Below, one piece after another: positions 1-9,035 of a stretch of 64,000 bases of DNA. Origin of the DNA: Pedobacter sp. PF22-3 (GTDB lineage: Bacteria > Bacteroidota > Bacteroidia > Sphingobacteriales > Sphingobacteriaceae). The stretch lies in the NCBI RefSeq assembly GCF_026239555.1, contig NZ_JAPIVP010000002.1, forward strand, positions 372,001 through 436,000, written 5' to 3'. The stretch's first letter is position 1; each line of letters opens with the position of its first letter. The position numbers and the translations under genes are program-made. Under the pieces are notes generated by a model that was not told the DNA's origin, did no database searches, and saw only the letters and a program-made list of their open reading frames with translations.

Positions 1-118
1 CATCAAACTCAAAAAAGAAACTCCATCTGATAACATTAATGAATTAATTGCAAGCTATTATCACCAACTCCGGGCCGATGAAGCTGCAGTAAAATATAGG
101 AAGAAAAATAGCAGGTAA
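1..118 (+). CDS. C-terminal end of an upstream gene (partial)
   Basis: An open frame enters from the left edge and stops with TAA at 116-118. The visible 38 residues are charged and helical, ending KYRKKNSR. The next gene starts one base after the stop (TAA-c-ATG), so this is the upstream member of the same operon. The fragment is too short to identify. In related carbamoyltransferase clusters the gene beside SxtJ is often an SGNH/GDSL hydrolase, but that is only an inference from context. Confidence 0.6.
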   Translation, partial: IKLKKETPSDNINELIASYYHQLRADEAAVKYRKKNSR

Positions 119-119
119 C

Positions 120-503
120 ATGATCAACAAAAAACTAGAAAACAGGAAATTCGGCCTTATTTTAGGTGCCACAGTTATTTTGTTTTGCCTTATTTTTTGG
201 AGGGGAACCTACCCGCAGCAAATCTTACTGTTGCTATCAAGCGGATTAATCTTAATGGCAATCTGCGCTCCTGAACACCTTGAACCTATAAGAAAAATAT
301 GGTTAAAGGTTGGAAATTTTCTGGGAATGGTTAACGGTACAATTTTGTTAACCTTAGTATTTATCTTCATCTTAACCCCTATTGCCTTTTTACTTCGCCT
401 GTTTAAAAAGCAGGGTTTAAAAACAAAAAAGAATAAGCAGTTGGTTTCTTATTGGGAAGAGGTATCAGACCGGGCGATGGGTTCTTTTAATCAACAGTTC
501 TAA
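120..503 (+). CDS. SxtJ-like small integral membrane protein
   Basis: The product has 127 residues. There are two hydrophobic segments near residues 12-30 and 32-48 and a longer one near 72-92, followed by a basic stretch (RLFKKQGLKTKKNK) and a conserved-looking SYWEE tail. The layout FG..LG, then a P..L.p..kiW..vG..LG core, then TPI..LLRL, resembles the SxtJ family of membrane proteins found beside carbamoyltransferases. It lies one base after the upstream gene and 12 bases before the DUF5989 gene, so the set is one transcription unit. Its biochemical role is unknown. A scaffold or membrane anchor for the neighbouring carbamoyltransferase is an inference. The assignment rests on pattern recognition and synteny. 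Confidence 0.7.
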   Translation: MINKKLENRKFGLILGATVILFCLIFWRGTYPQQILLLLSSGLILMAICAPEHLEPIRKIWLKVGNFLGMVNGTILLTLVFIFILTPIAFLLRLFKKQGLKTKKNKQLVSYWEEVSDRAMGSFNQQF

Positions 504-515
504 TTAACACATACA

Positions 516-665
516 ATGGATATACTGATCGAATTTTTCCATTTTTTAACCCAGCGTAAAAAATACTGGTTATGGCCCTTGTTTATCATTCTGCTTATCT
601 TGGGAGTAGTACTGGTAGCAGCGCATGGCTCTGTCCTGGCCCCTTTTATTTACAGTTTATTCTAA
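516..665 (+). CDS. DUF5989 family 49-residue membrane protein
   Basis: A short frame starts at ATG 516 and stops with TAA at 663-665. The product begins MDILIEFFHFLTQRKKYWLW, followed by a single hydrophobic helix (residues 20-36) and a tail GSVLAPFIYSLF. The pattern of an N-terminal amphipathic EF..FL..RKK.WL segment, one membrane helix and a GS..APFIY.LF end is that of the DUF5989 (SxtK-like) family, which occurs next to SxtJ and carbamoyltransferases. It starts 12 bases after the SxtJ-like gene and ends 13 bases before the carbamoyltransferase ATG. It is easily missed by gene callers because of its length. Function unknown. Confidence 0.85.
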   Translation: MDILIEFFHFLTQRKKYWLWPLFIILLILGVVLVAAHGSVLAPFIYSLF

Positions 666-678
666 TCGGGCACGCAGC

Positions 679-2478
679 ATGGGCTATATTCTTGGGATTT
701 CGGCTTACTATCACGATAGTGCAGCATGTTTGTTGAAAGATGCAGAAATTATTGCTGCTGCGCAGGAGGAACGTTTCTCCAGGATTAAAAATGATGAGTC
801 ATTCCCCACAGAAGCAATTAAGTTCTGCCTTAAATTTGCTAATATTTCCCTGGCAGAAGTTGACCAAGTTGTATTTTACGAAAAACCCTTCCTGAAATTT
901 GAACGCTTGCTCGAAACTTATGTTCATTTTGCACCCAGGGGATTAAAGTCTTTCCTAAAGGCGATGCCAATATGGTTAAAGGATAAATTATTTATCAAAA
1001 AAAACATAGCCAAAGCGCTTCATGACATAGATCCCAACTGGGGAAAATCGCGTACCATTCTATTTACCGATCACCATCATGCACATGCAGCTTCTGCTTT
1101 TTACCCGAGTCCATTTGAACAGGCTGTGGTATTAACCGTTGATGGTGTGGGCGAATGGACTACCACTGCGGTTTCAATAGGCAGTTCGGCAAAATTAACT
1201 TTAAAAAAAGAGATCAATTTCCCAAACTCCCTAGGTCTTTTATATTCTGCTTTCACCTATTATTTGGGTTTCAAAGTCAATTCTGATGAATATAAAGTAA
1301 TGGGTTTAGCTTCTTATGGCACACCGGTATACAAACAGCTTATTTATGATCATTTAATTGATGTTAAAGCAGATGGTTCCTTTCTCCTGAACATGGATTA
1401 CTTTGATTACTGTACAGGGTTGAAAATGACCAATAAAAAATTCGACAAGCTTTTCGGTCATCCCGCCCGTGCAAAAGGCGATGAATTATTGGCGTTTCAC
1501 AAAGACATGGCCAGTTCAATACAAAAAGTGACCGAAGAGATCATGATGAAGCTGGCTCAAAGTCTTTACAGGGAATTTAAAATAGATAATTTATGCATTG
1601 CAGGCGGAGTGGCATTGAACTGCATCATTAACTCAGCCATCAGACAACATTCTGGATTCAAACATATCTGGGTACAACCTGCAGCAGGCGATGCTGGTGG
1701 TGCATTGGGTGCCGCTTACAGCGTATTTTACGAGCATTTATCTGGAGTTAGGAATGTTGATCCGCAGGCGGACGGAATGAAGCAATCACTGCTCGGCCCA
1801 AGCTATACCCAGCATGAAGTGATCAAAGCACTTTCCGCCTATGGCCTGAATTACGAAGAAGTTGATCATGAACTTTATTATCGTAAAATAGCAACGTACT
1901 TAGCCGATGGCAAGGTAATCGCATATTTCAGAGGAAGAACAGAGTTTGGACCAAGAGCACTGGGTTGCCGAAGCATTCTCGCAGATCCCAGAAACAGCGA
2001 AATGAAAGCCATATTGAATGCAAAAATCAAGTTTAGAGAGTCTTTCCGTCCCTTTGCGCCCGCTATTTTAGCAGAATTTGCCGATTTATATTTTGGTGAA
2101 GGCTCAAAAAACCGATATATGTTATTCACAGAAAACTATTTAGGCAATAGCAATGGTTATCAATTATCCGATGCAGTTTTAATTCCCGGAGCGGTACACG
2201 TTGATGGTACGGCCCGGGTTCAGCTCGTTAGCAAAGCACATCATCCAGATTTTCATCAACTAATTACGGCATTCTACAACCTTACAGGATGCCCGGCAGT
2301 GATTAATACCTCTTTAAATGTAATGAACGAACCTATGGCCTCAAGTCCTGAAGATGCCATACGCTGCTTTTTAAATACTGAAATTGATGTTCTGGCTATT
2401 GAAGGTTTACTGATCGAAAAAAAAGGATTGGACCTTGTTGAAATAAACTTACCCGTTACTGTCCATATTCATGCTTAA
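679..2478 (+). CDS. NodU/CmcH-type carbamoyltransferase
   Basis: The enzyme has 599 residues and belongs to the family that transfers a carbamoyl group from carbamoyl phosphate to a hydroxyl of a sugar or secondary metabolite via carbamoyl adenylate. The N-terminal part has the ASKHA/TsaD-like fold: ILGISAYYHDSAACLL at the start, the metal-binding cluster DHHHAHAASAFYPSP, VDGVGEW, GGVALNC and AAGDAGGALGAA. The C-terminal part has the typical GRTEFGPRALGCRSILADPR and KFRESFRPFAPAIL. The start at 679 (MGYILGIS) is preferred over an in-frame upstream ATG at 625, because the latter would overlap the DUF5989 gene and add non-homologous residues. The acceptor is not predictable; with SxtJ and DUF5989 partners it may be a surface glycan or metabolite. 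Confidence 0.92.
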   Translation: MGYILGISAYYHDSAACLLKDAEIIAAAQEERFSRIKNDESFPTEAIKFCLKFANISLAEVDQVVFYEKPFLKFERLLETYVHFAPRGLKSFLKAMPIWLKDKLFIKKNIAKALHDIDPNWGKSRTILFTDHHHAHAASAFYPSPFEQAVVLTVDGVGEWTTTAVSIGSSAKLTLKKEINFPNSLGLLYSAFTYYLGFKVNSDEYKVMGLASYGTPVYKQLIYDHLIDVKADGSFLLNMDYFDYCTGLKMTNKKFDKLFGHPARAKGDELLAFHKDMASSIQKVTEEIMMKLAQSLYREFKIDNLCIAGGVALNCIINSAIRQHSGFKHIWVQPAAGDAGGALGAAYSVFYEHLSGVRNVDPQADGMKQSLLGPSYTQHEVIKALSAYGLNYEEVDHELYYRKIATYLADGKVIAYFRGRTEFGPRALGCRSILADPRNSEMKAILNAKIKFRESFRPFAPAILAEFADLYFGEGSKNRYMLFTENYLGNSNGYQLSDAVLIPGAVHVDGTARVQLVSKAHHPDFHQLITAFYNLTGCPAVINTSLNVMNEPMASSPEDAIRCFLNTEIDVLAIEGLLIEKKGLDLVEINLPVTVHIHA

Positions 2479-2555
2479 AAACTCATCAAGCATGGAAAAA
2501 TCAAATATGAAAACAGACAAGCGTAAAAATAACGTAATTAGTTAAAAATGAGCTA

Positions 2556-2587
2556 TTTCTAGTTAAAAAGCTGTCATTATAGTTTTG
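2556..2587 (+). promoter_or_regulatory. Bacteroidota-type promoter for the peptidase-like lipoprotein
   Basis: A TAGTTTTG box at 2580-2587 matches the Bacteroidota -7 consensus TAnnTTTG. A TTTC at 2556-2559 lies 20 bases upstream, where the -33 TTTG is expected. The ATG is 46 bases downstream of the box. Confidence 0.45.
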
Positions 2588-2632
2588 GGGTCCTGGTTAA
2601 TTTGCTGAATACATCAATCAACTCCTAAAACA

Positions 2633-4489
2633 ATGAACAACTTACCAAAATTAATGCTGCAGTGGCGAATCGGTGCCGCACTTTCCTTCATCTTATTATT
2701 AAACTTTACAGCATGTAAGAAAGCTCAGGTAGAACCTGATCCTCTTGCAAATCAAACCAGTGCGCAGACAGCGACCGCCCTGCAGATTTATAAACCAAAA
2801 TCTATGCAGAATATGGATTGGAATTCTACCGAAAGCGAATGGTGTTATCCTCGTTCTAAGCAATCTGATCACTTTATTTTGTTCTGGGGAAAAGGATATG
2901 GCAGCAACAATCCGTCCTCCACAAATGTAGATTCAAAATACCGCGTAGATATTGATGATTTGCTGGCCAAGGCCGAATCATTTTATAATTTGAATGTGAA
3001 TACCTTGAAATTTGCCACTGTTGGAAATGGAACTTCAAAATTGGACCAATATAAAATGATGATCTTTTTATATTATGAGGATGGCTGGCGTGCAACTGGT
3101 TCAGGATACGACGATACCATAGGTGCATTGTGGATAAGTCCGCAGACCTGCCGGCCGGTTGGCTCAACAATCGGACATGAGATTGGCCACAGTTTTCAAT
3201 ATCAGGTATCTTGTGATTTAGGCACTTCTCATGGCTTCAGATGGGGTTTCGGAGGCAATGGAGCAGGTGGAAATGCCTTTTGGGAACAAACCGCACAATG
3301 GCAAGCTTTTATCTCCTACCCTGATGAACTTTTTAGCAGCTGGTTCGATCCTTACCTGGATAATTACCAAAAACACCTTATCCACGAAGATTATCGTTAT
3401 GCCAACTACATGATCCATCAGTACTGGGCACAAAAAAGAGGCATTACCGTTATCGGCAAAATATGGCAGGCGTCGCAGAGTTTTGAAGATCCGATTCAGG
3501 TTTACCAACGTTTATACGGACTTACGGTGAGCCAACTAAACGATGAATTATATGATGCTGCATCTAAATTTGTAACCTGGGATATTGATAACATCCGCAC
3601 GCTAGGTGCAAGCAAAATTGGTGCACATCATTATAAAATGAACCTGATGAGCGATGGTGCTTTCCAACCGGATCCAAGCTTTTGCCCGCAAACAACCGGT
3701 TACAATGTGATGCCTTTAGAGGTGCCTGTAGCAGGTACAATTGTTACAGCCGCATTTCAAGGCTTGCCAAATGCCTCGGGCTATAATCAGGTTGATGCCA
3801 GCATAGCCGGCTGGAGGTATGGTTTCGTTGCCTTATCAACAAATGGTACGCGAAGTTACAGCACCATGTTCTCAAGTGCCTCCGGAAATGCAACATTTAC
3901 TATTCCGGTGAATTGCAGCCGCCTTTGGTTCGTGGTATCCGGCGCCCCTACCCGATATAATCCGCATGCCTGGGATGATAACAATAGCAATGATGAACAA
4001 TGGCCATACAAAGTAAAATTCCAGAATACCAGTTTACCGGGTTACAATAATCAGGCACCTAAAGATGCAGCCTTTACTTACGACCTTGAATTAAAGCGGA
4101 GTACCACTTCTTACGATTATGCCACAGCCGAAATTGATATTGCTAAACTGGCTTCTGCCTTTCAATTACCTAAACAAGATATTACCAACAAAATAGGAAC
4201 CGACATTAAATTTTACGCAATTGAACCTAACAACAACCTAAATGCTACCCTAACAGCTAATGGCTACGGACAGTGGTTCGATGCCAACGGTTATGTAGTT
4301 AGCTACAGTTCGGCTAATTCACGTGTGTTTTGCGAGTTTGATGCACAAAATTTTAAGCTAAGTGCTGGTCAGTATCCTAACCGTGTTAATACAGGTGATA
4401 AATATACCATGAAACAGGCATTGGTTTATACATTAGCTTCCGGCAGTAAAGTGACCGCTACCTTCACTGTTAATCTGACTATAAAATAG
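2633..4489 (+). CDS. Secreted zinc-peptidase-like lipoprotein with C-terminal DUF4859 domain
   Basis: The product has 618 residues. It has a lipoprotein signal (LLLNFTACKK, lipidated Cys near residue 28), then a central domain with WCYPRSKQSDHFILFWGKG and the metal motif HEIGHSFQYQ near residue 183, which looks like the zinc-binding HExxH of a gluzincin/DUF6055-type peptidase. The last ~120 residues (YDYATAEIDIAKLASAFQ onward) resemble the DUF4859 domain seen on Bacteroidota hydrolases. It likely acts on the cell surface or in the periplasm against protein or glycopeptide. It has its own promoter and is convergent with the GH43 gene across a shared terminator. The substrate is unknown and peptidase activity is inferred from the motif. 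Confidence 0.75.
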   Translation: MNNLPKLMLQWRIGAALSFILLLNFTACKKAQVEPDPLANQTSAQTATALQIYKPKSMQNMDWNSTESEWCYPRSKQSDHFILFWGKGYGSNNPSSTNVDSKYRVDIDDLLAKAESFYNLNVNTLKFATVGNGTSKLDQYKMMIFLYYEDGWRATGSGYDDTIGALWISPQTCRPVGSTIGHEIGHSFQYQVSCDLGTSHGFRWGFGGNGAGGNAFWEQTAQWQAFISYPDELFSSWFDPYLDNYQKHLIHEDYRYANYMIHQYWAQKRGITVIGKIWQASQSFEDPIQVYQRLYGLTVSQLNDELYDAASKFVTWDIDNIRTLGASKIGAHHYKMNLMSDGAFQPDPSFCPQTTGYNVMPLEVPVAGTIVTAAFQGLPNASGYNQVDASIAGWRYGFVALSTNGTRSYSTMFSSASGNATFTIPVNCSRLWFVVSGAPTRYNPHAWDDNNSNDEQWPYKVKFQNTSLPGYNNQAPKDAAFTYDLELKRSTTSYDYATAEIDIAKLASAFQLPKQDITNKIGTDIKFYAIEPNNNLNATLTANGYGQWFDANGYVVSYSSANSRVFCEFDAQNFKLSAGQYPNRVNTGDKYTMKQALVYTLASGSKVTATFTVNLTIK

Positions 4490-4506
4490 TAGCTTCGATC
4501 AAACCT

Positions 4507-4544
4507 AAAAATGCCCGGATCGTCTTTATGATCCAGGCATTTTT
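4507..4544. terminator. Bidirectional hairpin terminator between convergent genes
   Basis: The arms AAAAATGCC and GGCATTTTT enclose further pairing GGATC/GATCC. The arms supply T-runs on both strands, suiting the convergent genes on either side. Confidence 0.7.
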
Positions 4545-4556
4545 AGTTAGTTTCAT

Positions 4557-4583
4557 TAGTGGCTGGTATCATACCTACCACTA
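4557..4583. repeat. 27-bp interrupted palindrome
   Basis: The sequence reads TAGTGG-ct-GGTAT-c-ATACC-ta-CCACTA, a dyad with 11 of 13 pairs about a central C. It lies in the 170-bp convergent gap between the terminator and the GH43 stop. It could be a secondary terminator stem for the GH43 mRNA or a protein-binding site. Confidence 0.6.
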
Positions 4584-4661
4584 GCTATTGCGCTTTTCGA
4601 AGGTTTTGTTTTATACCGATAACAAGCGTTAATAAAGTGATAGATCTGCATTGATTTTTGA

Positions 4662-6605
4662 CTATTTCTTCCCTACACCTTCACTCGTCATTATTACTCT
4701 TTTAAGTGTTCCATCTTTGTTGTAAAAAATTTCATCAATACAAACCGATCTGTTATTGCTTCCTCCTCCAGGTTGCATAGCCCCATTATGATAAATGAAA
4801 TACCATTTGTTTTTAAACTCGATGATAGCTTGATGGTTGGTATCACTATTGCCTGCTATTTCGTTTAAAATACCCTGATATCTCCAAGGACCATCAAGGG
4901 ATTTACTCGTTGCGTATGCAATTTTTTCTGGGAAACCAGTAGCATAAGACAGGTAATAAGTTCCCTTTTCCTCGTGTATCCATGGCGCTTCGGTAAAGTT
5001 AAAGCCTTCAAAATTGATCCTTTTTACAGCACCATCAATTTCGATCATATTTTCCTTTAATTTCGCATAATAACACTCACTATTTCCCCAAAATATCCAG
5101 CCCTGACCTTTTTTATCCACAAAAACAGTTGGATCAATACATGCCCAATAATTTTTGGAATCATAACAATCTTTGTTGGTTAGAAGAGGCCTTCCAAGCG
5201 CATCTTTATACGGACCTTCGGGTTGATCTGAAACCGCGACACCTATGCCCAGTGCATTGGTGCTGATATACCAATAGTATTTGCCATTGCGCTTAATCAC
5301 CTGACCGGCGTAAGCATCGCCACCTTTGGCCCATGAAAAGTCTGATAGCTTAAGCGGCACAGGGTATTGAGTCCAGTTTTTCAGATCAGTTGTTGAAAAA
5401 ACCGACCAATCTTCCATTTTAAAAGTTTTTTGCTTTCCACCTGCGTCGTGCCCTGTAAATAGCCATAGTTTTCCCTCATCTACAATCGCTGCCGGATCTG
5501 CTGTATATTGGTGCGTGATAATCGGGTTTCCATTAGCTACGAACTGAAACCGATCGCCAGGAAGTTTAGGAACAAGCAATTCCCCAGGCATACCTTTCCA
5601 AATGCTATTTAGATGACGGGCCTCCTGACTGGTTAACCCGATTACACTTCCATGTCTTGGAAAAAAATTCTTGGTAAATGATAATGGGGCAGCACTAAAG
5701 TTAAACAGGTCGGTACTCTTCTGATATTCATATTTACCTTTTGTATACAAATCATACATCAATATATAATCTGGAGAATCGTTTAGTTTAAAAATACTTG
5801 ATCCTTCCACAGGAGTGCCCGTTCCGGCGTAAACATCCAGGTATTTAAAATCTTCTACCCAAGGCCCCTTCAATGATTTCGAAGTGGCCTGCTGAATTCC
5901 ATTTTTAACTTCTTTTCCATCTACTTTGGTATTTCCCTTATAAAAAAAGTGGTATATACCGTCTTTGTAAATAATATCACCATCAATACCGCCAAATTTC
6001 GGACTAAACATTAAAGTTGGCTCTTTTTCAAAACCTGTGAAGTCCTGGTTGGCATAGGCGCAATAAAAATCAAGCTTTTCATTATCCTCAAACCTGATGG
6101 TAAAATACACCAGGTATTTTTTTGCAATCGGGTCATAAATCGTTTGTGGCGCCCATACCCATTTCACCTTAGCAAAAGTTGCCGGATATTCTTTTGCCAG
6201 GTCTACAGCACTATGGTTCCAGCAACCTAAATCTGAAGATTTCAGCATGACTATTCCAGTATTCCTGGCCCAGCCGTTTTTATGGGTATTCATATCTGTT
6301 GCTGTTATAAAAAATCCGCTTGCATCTTCCTTTCTGAGGATGTGGGGATCACGGATACCACCAGAATTTGCAATGGTATCCGATTTTATTACCGGGTTGT
6401 TATGGTTAAGTGCGGACCAATTTGCTCCATCAACACTTGCCGCAAAGCGTAGCTGTTCCTGCGCTTCCCCTGGGCCCGATCCTTCAAAATAAGCAAAAAG
6501 ATACCCATCAAATTTCTTTGGATATTTTACTTCCTGAGAGAAACCACCAAAAAAAACAATTGCCAACGCGACAATTAACACCATACATTTCGTATAAAAC
6601 TTCAT
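4662..6605 (-). CDS. Secreted two-module family 43 glycoside hydrolase
   Basis: The product has 647 residues with a signal peptide ending near GGFSQE. Two five-bladed GH43-like modules are visible. The first (about 30-330) has GGIRDPH (D86), WAPQTIYD (158) and PVEGSS (E267). The second (about 360-640) has YTADPA (D370, candidate base), ACIDPTVF (D491, pKa modulator) and NFTEAPW (E539, candidate acid). GH43 enzymes cleave arabinan, arabinoxylan or xylo-oligosaccharides. The second module keeps a clear catalytic triad; the first is more divergent and may bind or cleave another linkage. The gene is single, flanked by peptidase-like lipoproteins on the other strand. Confidence 0.85.
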   Translation of the reverse strand: MKFYTKCMVLIVALAIVFFGGFSQEVKYPKKFDGYLFAYFEGSGPGEAQEQLRFAASVDGANWSALNHNNPVIKSDTIANSGGIRDPHILRKEDASGFFITATDMNTHKNGWARNTGIVMLKSSDLGCWNHSAVDLAKEYPATFAKVKWVWAPQTIYDPIAKKYLVYFTIRFEDNEKLDFYCAYANQDFTGFEKEPTLMFSPKFGGIDGDIIYKDGIYHFFYKGNTKVDGKEVKNGIQQATSKSLKGPWVEDFKYLDVYAGTGTPVEGSSIFKLNDSPDYILMYDLYTKGKYEYQKSTDLFNFSAAPLSFTKNFFPRHGSVIGLTSQEARHLNSIWKGMPGELLVPKLPGDRFQFVANGNPIITHQYTADPAAIVDEGKLWLFTGHDAGGKQKTFKMEDWSVFSTTDLKNWTQYPVPLKLSDFSWAKGGDAYAGQVIKRNGKYYWYISTNALGIGVAVSDQPEGPYKDALGRPLLTNKDCYDSKNYWACIDPTVFVDKKGQGWIFWGNSECYYAKLKENMIEIDGAVKRINFEGFNFTEAPWIHEEKGTYYLSYATGFPEKIAYATSKSLDGPWRYQGILNEIAGNSDTNHQAIIEFKNKWYFIYHNGAMQPGGGSNNRSVCIDEIFYNKDGTLKRVIMTSEGVGKK

Positions 6606-6927
6606 AGTTCAAATTATTTGGAATGCTATCGATCAGGTAATTAGAAAATTATCCTGCGATTATATTTTGATTGACCAGATTAATCTTTTTTGGTTAGAAA
6701 CTATTTACAGCCATTTAATTGCATAACATACATTACCGTGAACACAAATAAACGTGCAAATAACATTTATTTCCAAATGTAAAGAAACACAATGAGATAT
6801 TTTAATATCGGTGAAGGTTTCTGTCTATTGGTCTTTCATCAAGTTGCTACTAAAAAGGAAACCTCCAACTACAAAAGCAATTTTAAAGCGAATTAGGCCT
6901 AATCCTCCTTAAAATAATATAAAATTA

Positions 6928-6992
6928 TTGATTTACCCCCCAAAATGGATTGATTTACAACCCCTCCTACAATTGATTGTACATTATATTTG
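6928..6992 (+). promoter_or_regulatory. Phased direct repeats upstream of a TATATTTG promoter box
   Basis: TTGATTTAC occurs at 6928-6936 and 6950-6958, and TTGATTGTAC at 6973-6982. The spacings are 22 and 23 bases, about two helical turns. They lie directly upstream of TATATTTG (6985-6992), a perfect TAnnTTTG box. This looks like an array of activator sites for the transcript that leads into the small frame at 7047 and the RICIN lipoprotein at 7281. No convincing -33 element is present, which fits an activated promoter. Confidence 0.4.
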
Positions 6993-7046
6993 AACTACAG
7001 ACGCAATTATATAATACTTTCTTGTAATTACCTAACCATATATTAT

Positions 7047-7139
7047 ATGAATCTAAAATGTTTACTAATATCAGCAGTAAAGAAAAAAGGCCAAGCATCA
7101 ATCGTGGCGGGTATTCCGATTAAAAATTTCTACGCATAA
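7047..7139 (+). CDS. Possible 30-residue peptide (leader or small protein)
   Basis: ATG at 7047 and TAA at 7137-7139. The peptide starts MNLKCLLISAVKKKGQ and ends IKNFYA. It lies 55 bases after a perfect TAnnTTTG box and in a 675-bp gap (6606-7280) that otherwise holds only the promoter repeats. No family is recognised. It may be chance. Confidence 0.2.
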   Translation: MNLKCLLISAVKKKGQASIVAGIPIKNFYA

Positions 7140-7280
7140 GAGATAACCTAATCAATCTTCACAAAATCAAAATTTCAATGCTAACGCCCAGAGATTTTTT
7201 AATTCAAAAATTTTGCGCCTTTGGGAAATATAAGACTCTTGGTTGTCGCGTAAACTTCCATACAAAACCTTAACTTAATT

Positions 7281-8363
7281 ATGAAAAACAAAATGCTTTT
7301 TTTAAAGTACGCGGGTGCGATTCTAGTAGCCGCCGTTTGCACGATCAGCTGTAAGAAGGCGGCTGAGTTAAATCTTAATGAGACAGAAACATTTGATTCG
7401 GCAATAACCAAGCGAAAAATTCAAGCCATACAGGCAATAGAAATTCCACAGGCACTAGCAAATGGAACTTTTTATATCATGAATAAATTAAGCAGCAAGG
7501 TGATAGATGTGCCGGGAGGCCAAAATGGCAACAATACAAGTGTATCGCAGTGGGGAGGAACAGGTGGCACTAACCAACAATGGAAACTAACAGCCTTATC
7601 TGGTGGATACTATAGCATAATCGGGGTAGAAAGTAACCGGGCATTAACTGCTGCTGATAATACAAACGGTGGCAATATTCAGATAAACGACTACACCGGT
7701 GCCAATAACCAGCAATGGCAATTTGTATCATTGGGTAGCAACTATTACCGCATTGTAAACAGGGCAAGTGGAAAAGCGCTGGATTTATGGAACTCTTCAT
7801 TGGAAGACGGCGGCGATATAAACCAGTATGATTCTAATAGTGGCGAGAACCAACAATGGGTTTTAGTGAAAATAAAATATAACGGACAGGTTGGCTGGAC
7901 ATGGACATCAACTGCTGGCGTTCCTGCAGATGTGATTACCAGAATAACAAATGCCATGAATAATGCATGTGCACGCTACAATGCCGGTGCCGATTGGGAT
8001 GCCAGAACCCTAAGTGTTTCTTACAATACAGGTGTTCCAACAGCTGAAGCTAATGTAAATGGTAGCATCAGTTTCGGTGCAAATACCAGTTATCAGAATG
8101 TACGTACGGCTATGCATGAAATGGGGCATTGCTATGGCGTAGGACAAACTGGGGGTTGGTATAACCTAACCAATGGAGGAACATACTCTGGTACAAATGG
8201 TATTGCGACCATCAGGGCGCTTGAAACCCCCACCAGCAATATCAGTGCGGGAGGTGGCCACTTTTGGCCTTACGGATTGAATTATGATTCAGAATGGTCG
8301 GAAACGGGCGCCTTCAGACACGTTAAAGTTGTACGTGCCATGGATTTAGACGGAGTTTATTAG
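7281..8363 (+). CDS. RICIN-domain lipoprotein with HExxH metallopeptidase-like domain
   Basis: The product has 360 residues. A lipobox (CTISCKK, Cys near residue 17) predicts a surface or periplasmic lipoprotein. Residues about 60-195 form a ricin-B-type beta-trefoil, visible as three Q-x-W repeats (NQQWKL, NQQWQF, NQQWVL) and VIDVPGG/ALDLWN sugar-site signatures. Residues about 200-360 carry MHEMGHCYGVG, a zinc-binding HExxH with a third histidine (HExxHxxxxG-like). A carbohydrate-targeted protease, perhaps acting on glycoproteins or glycosylated cell walls, is the simplest reading. The gene stands alone, 670 bp from both neighbours. Activity is inferred from the motif only. Confidence 0.8.
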   Translation: MKNKMLFLKYAGAILVAAVCTISCKKAAELNLNETETFDSAITKRKIQAIQAIEIPQALANGTFYIMNKLSSKVIDVPGGQNGNNTSVSQWGGTGGTNQQWKLTALSGGYYSIIGVESNRALTAADNTNGGNIQINDYTGANNQQWQFVSLGSNYYRIVNRASGKALDLWNSSLEDGGDINQYDSNSGENQQWVLVKIKYNGQVGWTWTSTAGVPADVITRITNAMNNACARYNAGADWDARTLSVSYNTGVPTAEANVNGSISFGANTSYQNVRTAMHEMGHCYGVGQTGGWYNLTNGGTYSGTNGIATIRALETPTSNISAGGGHFWPYGLNYDSEWSETGAFRHVKVVRAMDLDGVY

Positions 8364-9035
8364 TTAGTCGGTCAGTTAGTTGATAGCTTACGGGAGTGTT
8401 AAGTGAATAACTCAGGTTATATATTGATGCTCCCCGGCTATTTATACAAGGAATTCTATCCTTATTGAAATCAACATTCGATAATTATCGGATGAGAGAG
8501 GCTTTTTTCAGCCGATAACATATCACAACTTTTAGGGGGGAAACAATCTTTATATAATCATTGCAAAAGGAAAGATTACATTTTCGTTCCCTTTCCTAAA
8601 AATAGGAATAAACACTCAGCAATGACGATCTTACTTAAGTATCTATCAAGAAAACATCCTTTCAGCTATTTGGCGCCTATAAAACCTGTTCCTTAAAAGT
8701 GCGAATTTATGCAGTACAATGGTATGCGATCGTAACCATTAAAATCTTAGCGAGTGTATTATATCATCAGTAAGAACGATTCTCTTTCATCTTAATATAC
8801 CAGTTTGCTGCTTAAGATGATTTCATCGTAGAGGCCAAATCCAAGTCCATTCAATCTACAATTTTAAAAAAATTCTTTAAAGGAGTAAACATCTTTTATT
8901 ATTACTTGTTAATACTACAGACATGTAAGATGCGCTGAAGTGGAATTGCTTCAATTGGATTGATCATAAAATAATTGGATTATATTTGAATCATCCATTC
9001 TGAAGCATAATAGATGCCACGCTAAAATACAAACT
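8364..9035. other. Gene-free gap with a decayed palindromic element
   Basis: The only structure recognised in this 672-bp gap is a worn copy (8478-8630) of the element seen at 25264-25396. Shared words are ATCGGATG-GAG, GGCTTTTTTCAGCCGA, CAATCTT, CAATGACGA and the flank AGTATCT-TCAA. No coding frame is credible. Confidence 0.55.

Noticed and set aside
625..678. N-terminal extension of the carbamoyltransferase from ATG 625
   Set aside because: It overlaps the DUF5989 gene in another frame and adds 18 residues outside the conserved start GYILGIS.
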